Counted from the stretch's first letter, positions 1-11,553 are shown. The stretch: 64,000 bases of DNA from Trileptium ribeirensis (GCA_030248225.1 JASANE010027917.1:1-64000); one strand, 5' to 3'. Program-made: numbers and translations. Notes: generated by a model not told the origin, from the sequence alone.

Positions 1-345
1 ATACTTTTAATGAAATTTTGACAAATTAAAATTGATCTTAATGTGAATAAAACCCTATCGGGTTGTTCAGATAGCTATATCTTTTACTGAAATTTTGTTA
101 ATTTGTGTCGTATAAAGTTCAGTCATTAATGTGAATAAAATAACTTCCATTTATGAATTGATTACCATTATTCTAATGAAATCAAAAAAATCTGGTTCTG
201 TCAAAAAAAAGAATTTCTTTATATAGTCTAAAAGTCATGGAGGTTTGACCTGATCCCTGCGAATCGAAACCCAACGACCTAGTTCGTTTTGAGATCCGAC
301 GGGTTTTGATCGCCCAGACCTAGTTTCTTATGGTTACCCTAGGTT
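1..345. other. AT-rich non-coding stretch
   Basis: No coding pattern, splice-framed exon or repeat with a recognisable boundary is visible. It leads into the hairpin array that starts at 346. Confidence 0.4.
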
Positions 346-625
346 GACCCACAAGGAGAATTTATGTCCTTGTGGGTCTGCCGTTGTCTTCGGCGCTTTG
401 TTGCGTTTCTTTTCCCGCCTTCCCACGGCACTACGCGAGGGTTTCCGTTTTTTTTAAGTCTCGTATGTGCCGCTAAGTTATAAAAAAACTTGACACACAG
501 GGGGTATAATGTCCCTGTGTGCCGTTTACATATATAAGGTGACACACAGGGGGTGTAATGTCCCTGTATGCCACGGCATGCATTTTGAACTGAGCCCGCA
601 GGGGGATTTTATGTTCCTACGAGCT
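346..625. repeat. Array of four short perfect or near-perfect hairpins
   Basis: Four short inverted repeats follow one another. At 346-378 a 12-bp perfect stem (gacccacaagga / tccttgtgggtc) closes a 9-nt loop. At 494-521 a 9-bp stem cacacaggg / ccctgtgtg does the same. At 543-570 the same stem has one mismatch, and at 592-625 a more decayed version (gagcccgcaggg with ttcctacgagctc) follows. The last three stems start exactly 49 bp apart (494, 543, 592), so they form a tandem array with a palindromic core; each loop ends in an ATG or AATG-type sequence. I do not recognise the family. It could be a palindromic satellite, transposon ends, or structured RNA. No coding function is visible. Confidence 0.7.
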
Positions 626-2360
626 CTCGGTCGTTCGCGGTAGCGTTACAGATAAAATAGCATTGTTAATAAATTGAAAAAAAAAATAAAATAAAAACTT
701 GTTTAGACCGCGTAAAACTTTCTGTTTCTGTTAGCATGCATGTCTATTTGATTAGGTTGCAGCATTACAGCGAACATAAAAAAAGCAATGCTGTAGATTA
801 CAAAAAAATTGGAATTAAAAATGTGTTTTTACACATAAAAACAAAAGCTGGTTTCACAGCACATTATTGAAAATATTTTTTAAATAAAAATGTATAGACA
901 TATATATAAGTGAAGTGCGTATTATTTTTATCTAGATACATATATGTACGTGCATGTGTGCATAGTATGCTATAGGGATGCATTGCACATGTATATCCTA
1001 GCTGGTCAAAACCTCGGGAATTATAGCGGGGGCCTGAGTCGGGGGGGCCGCGCTCACTTGCCGGAGGGTGCCGGATTTTGCCGGAGGGCCCAAAAAAATT
1101 TTTTTGCCGGATTGTGTTGCGTTTAGACGTTTCGTCTCAACAGGGGGCGTTGAGCCGGGGTATGTTTTTGCTGGGGTGTACGAGCAGGCGGGGTTCCGCC
1201 GCGTTGCCGGGCAGAGCAAAAATCCGCCCAGGGTCTACACAAATTTTCATAGAATTCCTTTGCCGTAAAGCAGTTGTAGTAATTCATCACTTTGATGGAG
1301 AAATCAAAAAAAATTATTAATTAAGGTTCAGCAACACTTTTATCTGAATCTAGTTAAAAGTTGTACTATGGTTGATCATGCCTGTCAGATAGGTTTTTTC
1401 TAACGTTTACAACAAAATTTATTACAATTGGTTATATTGAAATTATTCTTAGCAAAAATTGGGGTAAAACTGTTAAAGAAATATACAAATATTTAAGCAT
1501 GTATGCCTTTGTACGTCTCTATAAGTGTAAGTAAGCTAAATGTGGGCCGATATCCAGGGACCCAAAAACAACTGTAACTCAACTTAAGGATGGATATATG
1601 TGTCGTATGATTGTCGAGATGAATATGTTCTTCGTTCCGTATTTATTTATAGCTACGATAAAAATTTACTTATTTTGTAGTAATGAAATATATAAAAATG
1701 TTTGGTATGTCTATATGTATGTTGATATGTGTCAAATGTTTTTGTGTGTATTTCATGAGTATATGCTGTGGAACGATTTTGGAAGTGGATTATGTGTATT
1801 ACGTAGAACCTCCACATAATCGTCGGCATAATCCGCGTCATCAACCAAGGAGCGACGAACATTTCAGTCACTTTCAAGGCGAGGCCCCACCGTCATATAA
1901 ACCGTGTAACTGTCCCAACATCCTACCAAATGTCTCCAATATCGTCAATAATATTGCATCAACCAACCCCAGATGGAATATCGGCGGACCTGTATATGTG
2001 CGATGGTTGAATGTGAGATGATGGTGTTTGGAAACATTTATGTGGTGTTATCAATATATGTATACGATTGTGGCAAAACCGGTAACGATAACGAACGTCG
2101 ATGATAGTGAAACACCGTAATTGTGGACATTTAAACATCCTCTTGGAACATTATTCAAAGAACTATCTTCAGAAGAGTATTAATGTAAAACAATAATCAG
2201 ACAGTTTGTATCGATTAATATGATTTGCACAACTAACTAATAAAAAATCTTTATAAGTATAGATGACACAAGTATAAAAAAGAAGTCTGTGTCTCAATCT
2301 CACCCCTACGATAAAATTATTTGAAATTTGAGGACAAATTTATTGTGGCGGAGGGGGTAA
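626..2360. other. Non-coding stretch, no supported gene
   Basis: Mostly AT-rich sequence. A GC-rich island at about 1020-1240 contains several runs of G and the repeated word 'gccgga'; its open frames overlap on both strands, which reads as base composition and not as coding. An open frame at 1683-2021 has no recognisable motif. Just before 2361 the purine-rich word ggcggagggggtaa looks like a polypurine tract of an LTR element. Confidence 0.4.
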
Positions 2361-3842
2361 TGTAACGATTTATGGCCTCGGGAACAAATTGCCTCATGTG
2401 AAGCTGGGGGACGTATTAAGTCGTGAACCCCAAACACGACGGGCCGAAGCCCTTTAACTTTACTTCACATGAGGGAATTGGTTTTATCCGATCTGATATT
2501 GCCTCACTGCGCCTATAACCGCTATACGTGATGAACTACCGTGGGAATCATTTCGGTGTGAAAATATAGGTCTTGCGTCATCTGTTTATTACGTGTATAA
2601 TATGTATGTGCTGTGTATATTGTTTACTGCTTGCATACATTTCGTGTGTTAGCGCATGTATAATTGATGTATGAGTTTTCACGTGTGTGAAATTGTTGTA
2701 TTTATTACGTGTGAGTCGTATACAATACATGTAATTTAGCCTATGTGATGAAAGTATGTGTATGATTTGTTGTGTTCATTATGTGTAAGTTATATGTATA
2801 CATACCAAATTTGGCATCATTTGGCCCACCCGTTAAAGAGTTACGGACCTCATCCCCTCGGTCATTTCTGCGATAAGATTTTCATAAATTTGTGAAATTA
2901 TAACTTTGGGAGAGTTTAAAATAATATAAAATCGTAAAATTTGTGTGCCAGGACTATAGTTTAGGTACCTATCGGATTTGAGTGTAGCCACTGGGTGCTT
3001 TAACTATTACACTTACATTAGCGGATATGTAAGTGTATTTCTGCTGGATTTTCACGAAAATTGTTTTGAGTTAGGGATTCCAAGAATTTCATAAAAAGGG
3101 GTTCTCTAACGCAAAAATTAAAATTTATGTTAGAGAGCGAATTTTACAATTCTAAGAATTCACAACCCGGTTGGCAACCATTATATTAAAAATTAAAGGA
3201 TTAGAGAGATTTCAGAACTGGGTTTCTTTTGAGTTCCAAGAAATAGGGTTTAGAAAAGTTATTTAAGCGGTTGCGCAGTTAGATCAGGGCCTCAGTCGGC
3301 CTCAGAAGCTGCGCGATCAAGGTGAGTACGGTTCAGCCGTTTATGTGTTTAATGTGTGTAAAACTTATAATTGATTGTAGTGAGTGAAATAAAATATTTG
3401 CGTTATAAGTGGTGACATATTAAGGCCTTAAGAATAAGCTCATAAAGTAAATAGCCCTTGGTGCTCGCATTGGAGTATCGTGTAGTAACGTGCAGTTAGA
3501 TTGTGTGTAATCTACGGTGGGACTAAACACCCCTAGAACCACGTAGGTTACAGTTCGAAAATTGGAATCTTGGGTGAGTGGAAGAGAGACACGAATTTTG
3601 ATGAGATTAGGTGTTTCGGAATCTGGAGGGAAACAATTTTAAAGAAAATGAAATGATTTCGAAATTTTTGTAGGAAATAATGAAGAAAGGGGTAGGGAGA
3701 AGTAAAAATGGCAAATTTGGGAAGCGGTAAGTGTTATGGATTTGCTTCGCCGGAACATTTTGGAATTACATTCGATACTGTTTTGGAAGCTCCTATGATG
3801 TACGAAGACATCCTCACACGTGGAGTGACGGCATCACAATCC

Positions 3843-3855
3843 TTCTAGAATGTTC
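3843..3855 (+). promoter_or_regulatory. Heat-shock-element-like motif
   Basis: TTCtaGAAtgTTC is a perfect three-unit alternating nTTCn/nGAAn array, the consensus bound by HSF trimers. It lies 28 bp upstream of a TATA-like box within the probable LTR. Function is inferred from the motif only. Confidence 0.45.
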
Positions 3856-3883
3856 TACGGATTTCGAAGACTGATGTCACGAT

Positions 3884-3893
3884 TATATTTAAA
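3884..3893 (+). promoter_or_regulatory. TATA-like box of the probable LTR
   Basis: TATATTTAAA lies between the heat-shock-like motif and the AATAAA at 4046. Spacing suits a U3/R boundary near 3915. This is inference from motif order. Confidence 0.4.
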
Positions 3894-4045
3894 GACGGTT
3901 GCTTACCACAACTGGAGTTACTGTGTAATTACTGCTGAAGTACTGTTTCATTACTGTTCAGTTTACTGTTTCTTATTGTCTCGATTTAACGTTACTTTTA
4001 CTGTCTTGTTTACTACGTTTTGTTCACTTACTACTGTTGGCTTTC

Positions 4046-4051
4046 AATAAA
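4046..4051 (+). terminator. AATAAA polyadenylation signal of the probable LTR
   Basis: AATAAA followed by a T-rich stretch (gtttgttttct), as expected at the R/U5 boundary of an LTR. It could equally be chance in AT-rich DNA. Confidence 0.35.
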
Positions 4052-4098
4052 CGTTTGTTTTCTACAACTCAACGTGGATCTACGCCTCTGGGAATACA

Positions 4099-6650
4099 AC
4101 AGTAAGTAAAGGACGTAAGGATGGTAAAACATAGCGACAAGAAAAATAATGCATTTTTATTAAGAGGAAAGAGGAGAGGTTTATATAAGGGAATTGGATG
4201 GAGAGGGGCGTTTGGGAATATTGAGGTCGGTGTTGAGAGAAGAATGATTATTACTTATTTTGAAGAAAGAAAATCATATTTGCATTATAACTACATAGCT
4301 AGCGTTGAATAAAGAAGGTAAAGATTTGGCTGTTGGAGTTCGGTAGGTTTTGTCGGTTTCTGGTAGGCTACCAGAGGGTTCCCGAGGTTAAAAATTTCTA
4401 CTTTTTGATTCTAAAATTTTAATTTCACAAAATTCTTCATTATATGGCTCCCCAATTTTAGTTTCTTAAAATTCATAAATTTTTGTTTACGTCCTACAAC
4501 TAATTGCATAAAATCGTTAAATTATTTAATTAGCTAACCTATGCTGAAGTTTCAATTTTAGTTTTGGATTCAGTCTTGATCTGGCATCAGTGGAAGTGTT
4601 GAGCAGCACGTTCTCAGATCTAATATGTTTTCGATTTAATTGTTTTAATTTTAATAGTGATTACATAGCCAACTGTTTTGTGTTATCGGATGTGTTTAGC
4701 GGTTACTAGCATACTGTTTATCAGACTGGTAGTGTAAGCGGAAGTAGTGGTTTATGATGCTAGCTTATTGTGTTGTTGATTCTTTTGACTGGAAATTATG
4801 ATTAACGCAGAAAGAATTGGGTGTCGTTATATGGTATAGCTGTCCTACTGGAAAGGTGCTTATACACGGCCCTTAGCCCAGTAGATTAGCAATTTGGACT
4901 TTCGGAAGCGCCTATACTCGGGTTTCCTGTTGCATTACAATTGGCTTATTGTTCAGTTGTACCTGGAGCGCAAAGAAGGCGCAGTGCTTGAGACCTGGTA
5001 GCAATAGAGTGCTGGGAGCGAGTTGCTAGCTGATCTTTCAAGAATTTGTAGAGTTGTGGAAAAGGATCTAACCCAACTTTCAGTATCTAGTACTCGGAGC
5101 AGCTGCACACATAAGTATCTTAACCTGCGTAGTATCTTAATTAGTAATATTATTTCTCAATTATATCGAAGTGAGAAGTGGCCATAATTATAATAGTAGC
5201 GGTAGTTAATAGCAACATCCAGCTTTACTAATACTTTAAAAATTAAAATTTCGGCCCCTTTGTGTCGAGTGAGCGGTAACCAGGGCGAGAGTGCAGGTGG
5301 GTCTCGAAAATATTAGTATTGTAACTGCGTCGTCTGACGCCCTTCCGGTGTCGTCGGCGTGGGAGCATTATTCTTGAGTAGACCGGGCGAGTAAGGGGAC
5401 TGGTTTGGACGACCAAAAACTTGAGCGCCGTACCTAAAGACCAGTATTGTCATTCGTCCGAGGGCATACGCTGAGCAAACTTCAACTGCATAGTAGTCGA
5501 TCGCTATTGTACAGTTTTAATAACGTCGTCTGGGAGCCTTCCGGTGTCGGCCTGTGTAATATAACTGGCACTATTAGCGTAAATCTAAGGCTTAGGTTGG
5601 GGTAATTACATGATCGCATGGTGCACTCGCCTTCCGGGAGTGTGTTTTGTTAAAACCATAATGTTTGTAACGTAACAGATAAAGTTAAACCCCAATCACT
5701 ATCGCTCAAGTGTAACCCTTAAACAATAGCTGTGATAACTTAAGGATAAGGACTAGGTCAAGCCATAGGTAGCTTTAACTTAACCTAAGATCTATGTACT
5801 AGGACGGGATTGTCTAGAGTACCGAATTTAGTGGCCGAAGTGTAGAGTGAAAGTGAAATGTCAGACTGTGCAAGTCGAGTGTCAGTCCGTGCAATAGTAG
5901 GAGTCAGACTGTGCAATAGAGTCCGGTGGAGTAGAAATGTGAGCTAAAACAACCTCGTACTAAAGAATAGTACGGTCATTTTGGTTCCTCGAGCTCACTC
6001 AGTCGTTACGGAAGAACTAGTGCGAAGTCCGCGTCAGCTAAGAGTACGGTACGAAAGAACGGTGCCGAAGGTTTTCTAATCGAGCGTCGAGGATAGTACG
6101 AGAGTCTACAAGTAGCAAATTCGTGCCGCGAGTGATCGATACTATAACGGTGCCTAACATTTTATCATTTCGTAATAAACATTCTATATCCGTGTCTGTT
6201 GACCGAATATCTGGAACTCGAGCAATAGAGCCGAGCAAGGGTCACGCCGCATCGCAAAATATAAGGCACGAGTACCGCTCACGAAAAAGAAAGACGCGCG
6301 CCACACTAACGTCCCACCGGCATACTACTGGCCACACCTCGAACCACACAATCTTTCAGTGACGAATCCCGTCCCCTTTTTAATTCCGATAGCCGACATA
6401 AGGACAGATCCCCATCCAACCCCTGCCCCTGGATTTAAAAAGGATATAACATGCTGACCACGATGTTGTGTAAAAGTGGGACAGTTTAAAGATAAAATTA
6501 GTCAGTATCTTTCGAAAACCCAAAAGGCAACCCCCATTGACCCTAAATAAGGCAGAAGCCAAAATAAGGATTAGTTATATTGTAGTAGCAACTAGTAGTC
6601 CACATAACCAGGACGTTTTACGTAAGCCTGTGTAAATTCTAAATTATTAA
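4099..6650. other. Leader-like region without a supported gene
   Basis: No coding frame with recognisable motifs. The region contains weak internal repeats: the word 'ccttccggtgtcg' recurs at about 5340 and 5535, and 'cagactgtgcaa'-type words recur between 5860 and 5925. It may be the untranslated leader or an undetected LTR of the Gypsy element starting at 6651, but I found no second copy to prove it. Confidence 0.35.
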
Positions 6651-7152
6651 ATGCCACTTCAGAGTACACCACCTAGCACAGCAGTTCCGAAAGAAGCGAC
6701 GACGAAACTCAAGAACGTCGAGACGGAAGAATTATCAAACGAAAAACCACAAGAAACGACTACAGACTCGAAGATGACAAAAAATTCGAAGACATCATTC
6801 GAGAAGTTGAATCAAAACGCCTGAACCAAAAGTACAAGAGCAGTCGCACGACAAAAGAAGTCTACAACAAACGTACACCGAGACCTTTCAAGAAGAACCA
6901 AGCGACGACCGACTATTCCCAACAGCACAAGATCGCGAAAAAGAAATGCGAGAAGCAATACAAAAATTACAACAACAAAAAGAAAAGCAATTGCAATTCA
7001 TAAAGAAACATGCAACTTTAACTAAAGAATTACAACAACTATGCCAAAGTTACGATCAAGCCGAACCAGAAATTCCAGTAGCGCAACCAAGGAAGGAATT
7101 GCAAAGCACCGACGAAGATGAAGGAATCAAAATACGAAAAATTTTCGAATGA
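6651..7152 (+). pseudogene. Gypsy copy 1: N-terminal coiled-coil part of gag
   Basis: A frame opens at ATG 6651 (MPLQSTPPS...) and is Thr/Lys/Glu-rich; it stops at TGA 6822. A second frame then reads Gln/Glu-rich sequence to the stop at 7150-7152. That second part contains a heptad-like run (EMREAIQKLQQQKEKQL, near 6946-6996) that predicts a coiled coil. The two pieces are most simply one protein broken by a small indel near 6820. It sits directly upstream of the repeat and capsid regions of the same element, so I read it as the start of gag. No similarity to a named gag domain is claimed. Codon use (many CGA, GAA, CAA) resembles the downstream Gypsy frames. Confidence 0.5.
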
Positions 7153-7263
7153 GATCAAGCGAAAATGGTGCCGAACAAGGAGAAAAATTCGGAGCAAGTA
7201 CAACCGACAATAATCACGATTTACGATCAAGACACAATCGGTGCAATAAGAAGCACAGTCTAG

Positions 7264-7990
7264 GTCTACGAGCAACAACCGAACGAAAACGATAAGAATA
7301 GGCCAACAATCGGCGTATATCGAACGCAACTCAATGCAATCGGTGCAAGTCAAAAGCGACCCAATGTAAATCGCGACGAACCTAACGCAAACTACGATCA
7401 TTTCGGTGCAATTAACGACCAACCTAGAACAACTCAAACACGACTCAGTGGAAACCAAGATCAAAGCGCCACGAACCATGTTCAATTCGGTGCGAATAAC
7501 GATCAATTCGGGTCAAAGAAAGCCCAATTTGGCACAACCCAAACGCGACTTAACGTGAACCGAGATCAACCCGAGACAAATTACGATCAAACCGGAGCGA
7601 ATAAAGAACAAACCGGTGCAAGTCAAAACCGATTTAACGCAAACGGTGATCAAATCAACATAGATTACCGTCAATTCGGTGCAATTCAAATGCAATCCAA
7701 AGCAAACCCGGAACAATTCGGTGCAAATTACAACGAATTTGGTGCAAACCAATATCGAATTGGTACGAATCAAATGCGATACAACACAAACCGAGACCAA
7801 ATCGACACGAACCACGAACAACTTGGTACAAACCCATAACAAATTGGTGCAATGCAAGAGCGAGCCGGTGCAAATAAAGAACGAACCGGTGCAAGTCAAA
7901 CGATGAACACATGGAACCAATTACAAGTTCCAAGTGCGACAACAAATTTCGGTGCAAACCAAAGCGCAAATGGATGCAACCACCGTACGT
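7264..7990 (+). pseudogene. Gypsy copy 1: Asn/Gln/Gly heptad-repeat domain
   Basis: One frame from 7264 encodes more than 20 tandem 7-residue units, for example NYDHFGA, NHVQFGA, NPEQFGA, NYNEFGA, NQYRIGT, NHEQLGT. Position 1 is usually Asn, position 4 Gln/Arg/Glu, position 6 Gly/Asn/Ala and position 7 Ala/Thr. The unit is 21 bp. An in-frame TAA at 7837 interrupts it, but the repeat continues in the same frame (QIGA, MQERAGA, NKERTGA) to the TGA at 7988-7990, so the stop is a later nonsense mutation. The protein would be hydrophilic, low-complexity and possibly filamentous or disordered. It lies between the coiled-coil piece and the capsid-like gag. Several ORFs on the opposite strand here are shadows of the repeat. 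Confidence 0.65.
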
Positions 7991-8345
7991 GAATACGAAC
8001 TGCGGGGCATTTCAAACGATGAGCACATGGAATCTAGTGCAACCAACAGCAACCGGTGCAATAAAAAGCGACGCATATTGATATTGCGGTGTAACGCCTA
8101 TGGTACCGCAGTACCATCAAATCCCACTCGCGGGAAGTAATTCGATGATCAATCCCGTAGTACCATTAGCAACGGCAACACCGTATATATGTCAACTACA
8201 TCAACCGCAACAAACAACAACGAATCAAATCATTAATTTGATGACAATGAATCAACAACAGATCGAAGTATTGACCAAAGTGGTGGCCAAAGAAACGCCG
8301 TAAGTACCGAACACGACGCAACAAACAATCGGTCAAGCGATCATG

Positions 8346-9066
8346 GTCAATATGGAAAACGAGACCCGAAACCCGCGATCATATAAAGGTGACAGCAACT
8401 TTGAGAAATTTCACAAAGAATTCGAAAAAGCGCTGGCCCAAGACGGAATTGATGAAGAACAAGAGAAGTTGCGGGTCCTGAAAGCGCAGATGCGCGGAAA
8501 AGCGGAACAGTAATTGGAAGTCTTGACGCTCGAAAAGGCCGAAGTACTCAACTATAACGAATTGGTCAAGAAGTTCAAAGAAAGATTCGACGTGTCAAAG
8601 ACGTTGACGAATCATACGAACAAGTTGCATAGTCTACGGCAAACGGGAACGGTCAAAGACTTCGTTGATGGATTACGGGACTAGGCAGCAAGAAACCTGA
8701 CCGCGAAGGGCATACCTGAATCAATCGTGGAAGAAGTTCTCAAGTCCGCGTTGATCACCTGGTTAAAGAACGAAACCCGAAACCGACTATTCGTGACAAA
8801 TGAAGAAACATTCGCAACGTTGACACAGAAAGCCGGAACGGTGGAGAACCTCGATCAACAAATGACGCAAGGATTGGAAAGTACAGTCGAGCAACGACCA
8901 AAATATAGAGAAATCCATTCGAACCGACCGAGTCAACCGAACGTCAATCAAACGAGACCAAGTACGGGTCAATGGATATGGCGACCGAGAATACAAAGAC
9001 CGCAGCAGTGGAGCAACCAACCGATGCAAGTACGTCAAGCGCAACAACAACAAACCATGCAACCGT
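8346..9066 (+). pseudogene. Gypsy copy 1: capsid-like gag
   Basis: The frame starting with MENETRNPRSYKGDSN reads as a retrotransposon gag/capsid region: the 'W/Y-x-G-D...F..F...F' start, a helix-rich stretch with EEQEKLRVLKAQMRGKAEQ, then FKERFDVSKTL and a Gln/Pro-rich tail. It is broken by in-frame TAA (8513-8515), TAG (8683-8685) and TGA (9067-9069); the frame resumes with recognisable gag sequence after the first two. Gag forms the particle that packages element RNA. The capsid-like pattern matches the Retrotrans_gag type of Ty3/Gypsy elements; this is assigned from pattern and context, not from an alignment. The Gln/Pro-rich tail continues past 9066 into the zinc-knuckle frame with further disruptions. 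Confidence 0.6.
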
Positions 9067-9273
9067 GAGCGACACCGATACCGGTAATACCAATGCAAAC
9101 CGGTATGAATTACCAGCAACCGATGCAACCATACTAAGACAAGCAGACAAGCGGGAATGCAACAACCGATACTGCAAACCATGCAACCGATGCAAGTACC
9201 GCAAATGAATTGGCACCAACAACAAAGAATGCCAGCACCGACGGCAAACCAATAGCAACAGAACCGACAAACG

Positions 9274-9720
9274 GTGATGAATCAAACACCACCAAGGTGT
9301 AGCAACTGCGGAAGACTGGGCCATGGAACGAAGCAATGCACTTCAAGAAACACGGGACAAAGTACAAGAGAAGACCGAACGGGAAGTCAACAACAGACTC
9401 AAAATCGATATCGAATACTACCAAGCCGACCGAACCAATCAAATGATATGGCGAACAATCGACTATCAAAATCGAGCGGAGTGGAAAGAAAAGAGAATAC
9501 TCAAACAAAATTTGAGAAGATCGAAGATATATATATCCGCGGACGAAAAGAAAGAAATGTTAATGGAAGTGAACCAAGTGATCATCAAAGAAAAATGCGT
9601 ACCTGGAAGGAACAGAAGAAGGTCCGTGGTTTGCTCGATACGGGATCACAAATAACGATCATCAGTGAAGAACAATACGAAAGACACTTCAAGCACCTAC
9701 CACTCGAAGAAATCGCATAA
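9274..9720 (+). pseudogene. Gypsy copy 1: zinc knuckle and aspartic protease
   Basis: The open frame contains a CX2CX4HX4C knuckle (9298-9339, CSNCGRLGHGTKQC), the nucleocapsid signature. After a basic, Gln/Asn-rich linker comes the retropepsin motif LLDTGSQITII, with the catalytic Asp codon at 9637. The knuckle binds the element's RNA and the protease would cut the polyprotein. The frame stops at TAA 9718-9720, but the same frame continues directly with protease-like sequence (AVGFNGDLTERAVG..., IVIKNFPKVAIYGHDFL) to 10068, so the stop looks like a nonsense mutation inside the protease domain. The order knuckle-protease-RT is that of a Ty3/Gypsy pol. Confidence 0.8.
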
Positions 9721-10595
9721 TGCGCAGTTGGATTCAATGGAGATTTAACAGAAAGAGCGGTAGGATGCTTCTTTGTACAAGTCCATTTGGAAAAGAAAGT
9801 ACGGAAGATTCGATTCATCGTAATCAAGAACTTTCCGAAAGTTGCGATATATGGACACGACTTTCTGGCAGCGTTCAAACTGTTGATCGACTACCAACAA
9901 CTACGGATCAAGATGAATGGTCAACCGATACCACATTGTTGGAGGACCAATGAAATGGGATCGATCATCCAAGAAGATGACCATCACATAGAAATCTACA
10001 AGCGTTCGTATAGACAAGTGATCCCACCATGGTCAGCGAAGCGCATCGACGTGAAGAGCCCGGAATGAACAAAAGAATGTGACACCGTAGTAGTGGAACC
10101 ATTGTTGAAGACCAACAATGGATTGGCAATACCGAACAGTATCGCCAGAGTGGAAGAAGGCAACGTCATGATGCCGGTGCGCAACCTAAACACATTCGAG
10201 TTAGAGATAATTGAAGATCAACTATTGGTACGGAAGGTTAAAGAAACGATTATGAAAACAGTAGTTGACGAAGAGAAAGCACAAAGAGGATGGATCGGTT
10301 CAAGCGATAAAAATAAAGAACCAAGCAAGCAAGAAGAGGAGTCAAAATGGATCACAGTCGGAAAAAGAGGAAAGCCGATAACCAAGTCATGGACTGGCGA
10401 AATCCAGATAAAGAATCCACAAACGATATCACTTGTGGATACGGAAGTCCAAGAACGAAAGAAAGAACAACGTCGGTTCAACTTCGAACAATTCCAAGAA
10501 CAAGCTATACGCCAAACCGAGAATTTGAACAGTATTGAACTTACGGCCGAAATCGATTCGGAAAAATCCGTTACCGATGAAGAAGGAAATCTTAC
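9721..10595 (+). pseudogene. Gypsy copy 1: protease end and protease-RT linker
   Basis: Two pieces in one frame (9721-10068 and 10093-about 10595), separated by the TGA ending at 10068, continue the pol polyprotein. The first has the hydrophobic ILG-like end of a retropepsin (KVAIYGHDFL). The second is an acidic/basic linker rich in Glu and Lys. The true frame changes near 10595, where the RT N-terminus (LHNYQDVFSKSD) is read in another frame, so a one- or two-base indel lies there. No separate enzyme is implied. Confidence 0.6.
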
Positions 10596-11553
10596 TTGGC
10601 AACCGTTCTACACAATTACCAAGACGTGTTTTCGAAATCGGATTTCGACATTGGGATCAACACGCAGGTAGAACATTACATCCAAACCACGGTCGAGAAA
10701 CCGGTGCAACAACCAATGCGACGCCTACCGTATGTGGATTGGGACCAAAGCGATCAAGCAAGTCCAAGAGATGTTGTACCAAGTAGTGATCAGAAGATCC
10801 TACAGTCCATGGGCATCACCGATCGTGCTGACCAACAAGGAGGATGGATAGAAAAGATTCTGTACCGATTACAGAATGCTCAATTCAATCACACAGCGTG
10901 ATAGCTTTCCGTTACTGCGAATCGACGAAATGTTGGATGCGTTACGCGGAGCGAAGTATTTTTCAACTTTGGATCTTAAGTCGGGATACTGGCAAGTCCC
11001 GATGAACCAGCGAGATAAAGAAAAGAGCGCGTTTGTCTGCCACGACGGTGTATTCGAACTCAACATCCTGCCGTTTGTATTGACGAAGGCTCCTGCAACA
11101 TTGCAAAGAATGATGCAGTTGATTTCGGCGGGCTTTCTAATGGAATCGTGCTTATGCTACCTCGATAACATATCTTCAACGTCATACTGGGATCATTTAT
11201 ATGACATCATCCAGATACTACAACGTCTTCGCGAAGCGAACTTCAAAGCAAATGGATCAAAGTGCGAATTCTTGAAAGAAGAAATTCCATTCCTGGGATA
11301 CATCGTGTCGAACAAAGAAATTTCAACGGACCCTGGAAAGATCGAGAAGATACAGAATTTGGCGAAACCAAAGACGATGACGCAATTCAAGAGCTTCCTC
11401 GGATTAACGGGATACTACAGACAATACGTACCCGATTATGGAACAATGGCAGCACCGTTATACGACATCACCAACAAGCGATCAAGAATGGTGAAGTTCA
11501 GTCAATTGTGGACAGAAGAAACCCAGCGTTTGATACCCTGTAAATCAAGATGA
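10596..11553 (+). pseudogene. Gypsy copy 1: reverse transcriptase
   Basis: Typical Ty3/Gypsy RT blocks are visible across two frames: LHNYQDVFSKSD at the start, SPWASPIVLTNKEDG (about 10798-10845), LRIDEMLDALRGAKYFSTLD (10918 on), LKSGYWQVPM, FELNILPF, TKAPATLQRMM and FLGYIVSNKEIS, then FLGLTGYYRQYVPDYG. At 11158-11169 the polymerase box reads YLDN where YLDD is expected, so the second catalytic Asp is Asn. Frameshifts lie near 10595 and 10770, a stop codon at about 10850, and the frame shifts again at the RNase H boundary (11553). The 'SPWASPIVL' and 'LPFGLTNAPATFQ'-type blocks mark the Ty3/Gypsy class. The copy is not functional. Confidence 0.85.

Larger units (their letters stand above)
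2361..4098 (+). mobile_element. Probable long LTR of a Ty3/Gypsy-like element
   Basis: The stretch starts TGTAACG directly after a purine-rich tract (ggcggagggggtaa) and can be read to end ...GAATACA at 4098, giving TGTA/TACA ends. Inside, in the order expected for U3-R-U5, are a heat-shock-like element (3843-3855), a TATA-like box (3884-3893) and AATAAA (4046-4051). A segment at 2425-2462 (gaacccc-aaacac-acgggccgaagccc) resembles 19885-19920 and 26925-26960 next to the Gypsy copies of the inverted repeat, which ties it to that family. No second, matching LTR was found in the window, and no primer-binding site is convincing, so it may be a solo or 3' LTR. Boundaries are estimates. Confidence 0.4.

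Noticed and set aside
998..1320. Overlapping open frames on both strands
   Set aside because: They coincide with a GC-rich, repeat-like island; no motif, start context or splice evidence.
1683..2021. 112-codon open frame
   Set aside because: No recognisable domain; upstream of a probable LTR, with no partner exons.
7039..7969. Cys/Val/Leu-rich minus-strand frames of 104-155 codons
   Set aside because: Antisense shadows of the gag heptad repeat; the periodicity of 21 bp keeps several frames open.
8787..9508. Minus-strand frames of about 125-131 codons
   Set aside because: Antisense of gag and zinc-knuckle coding sequence.
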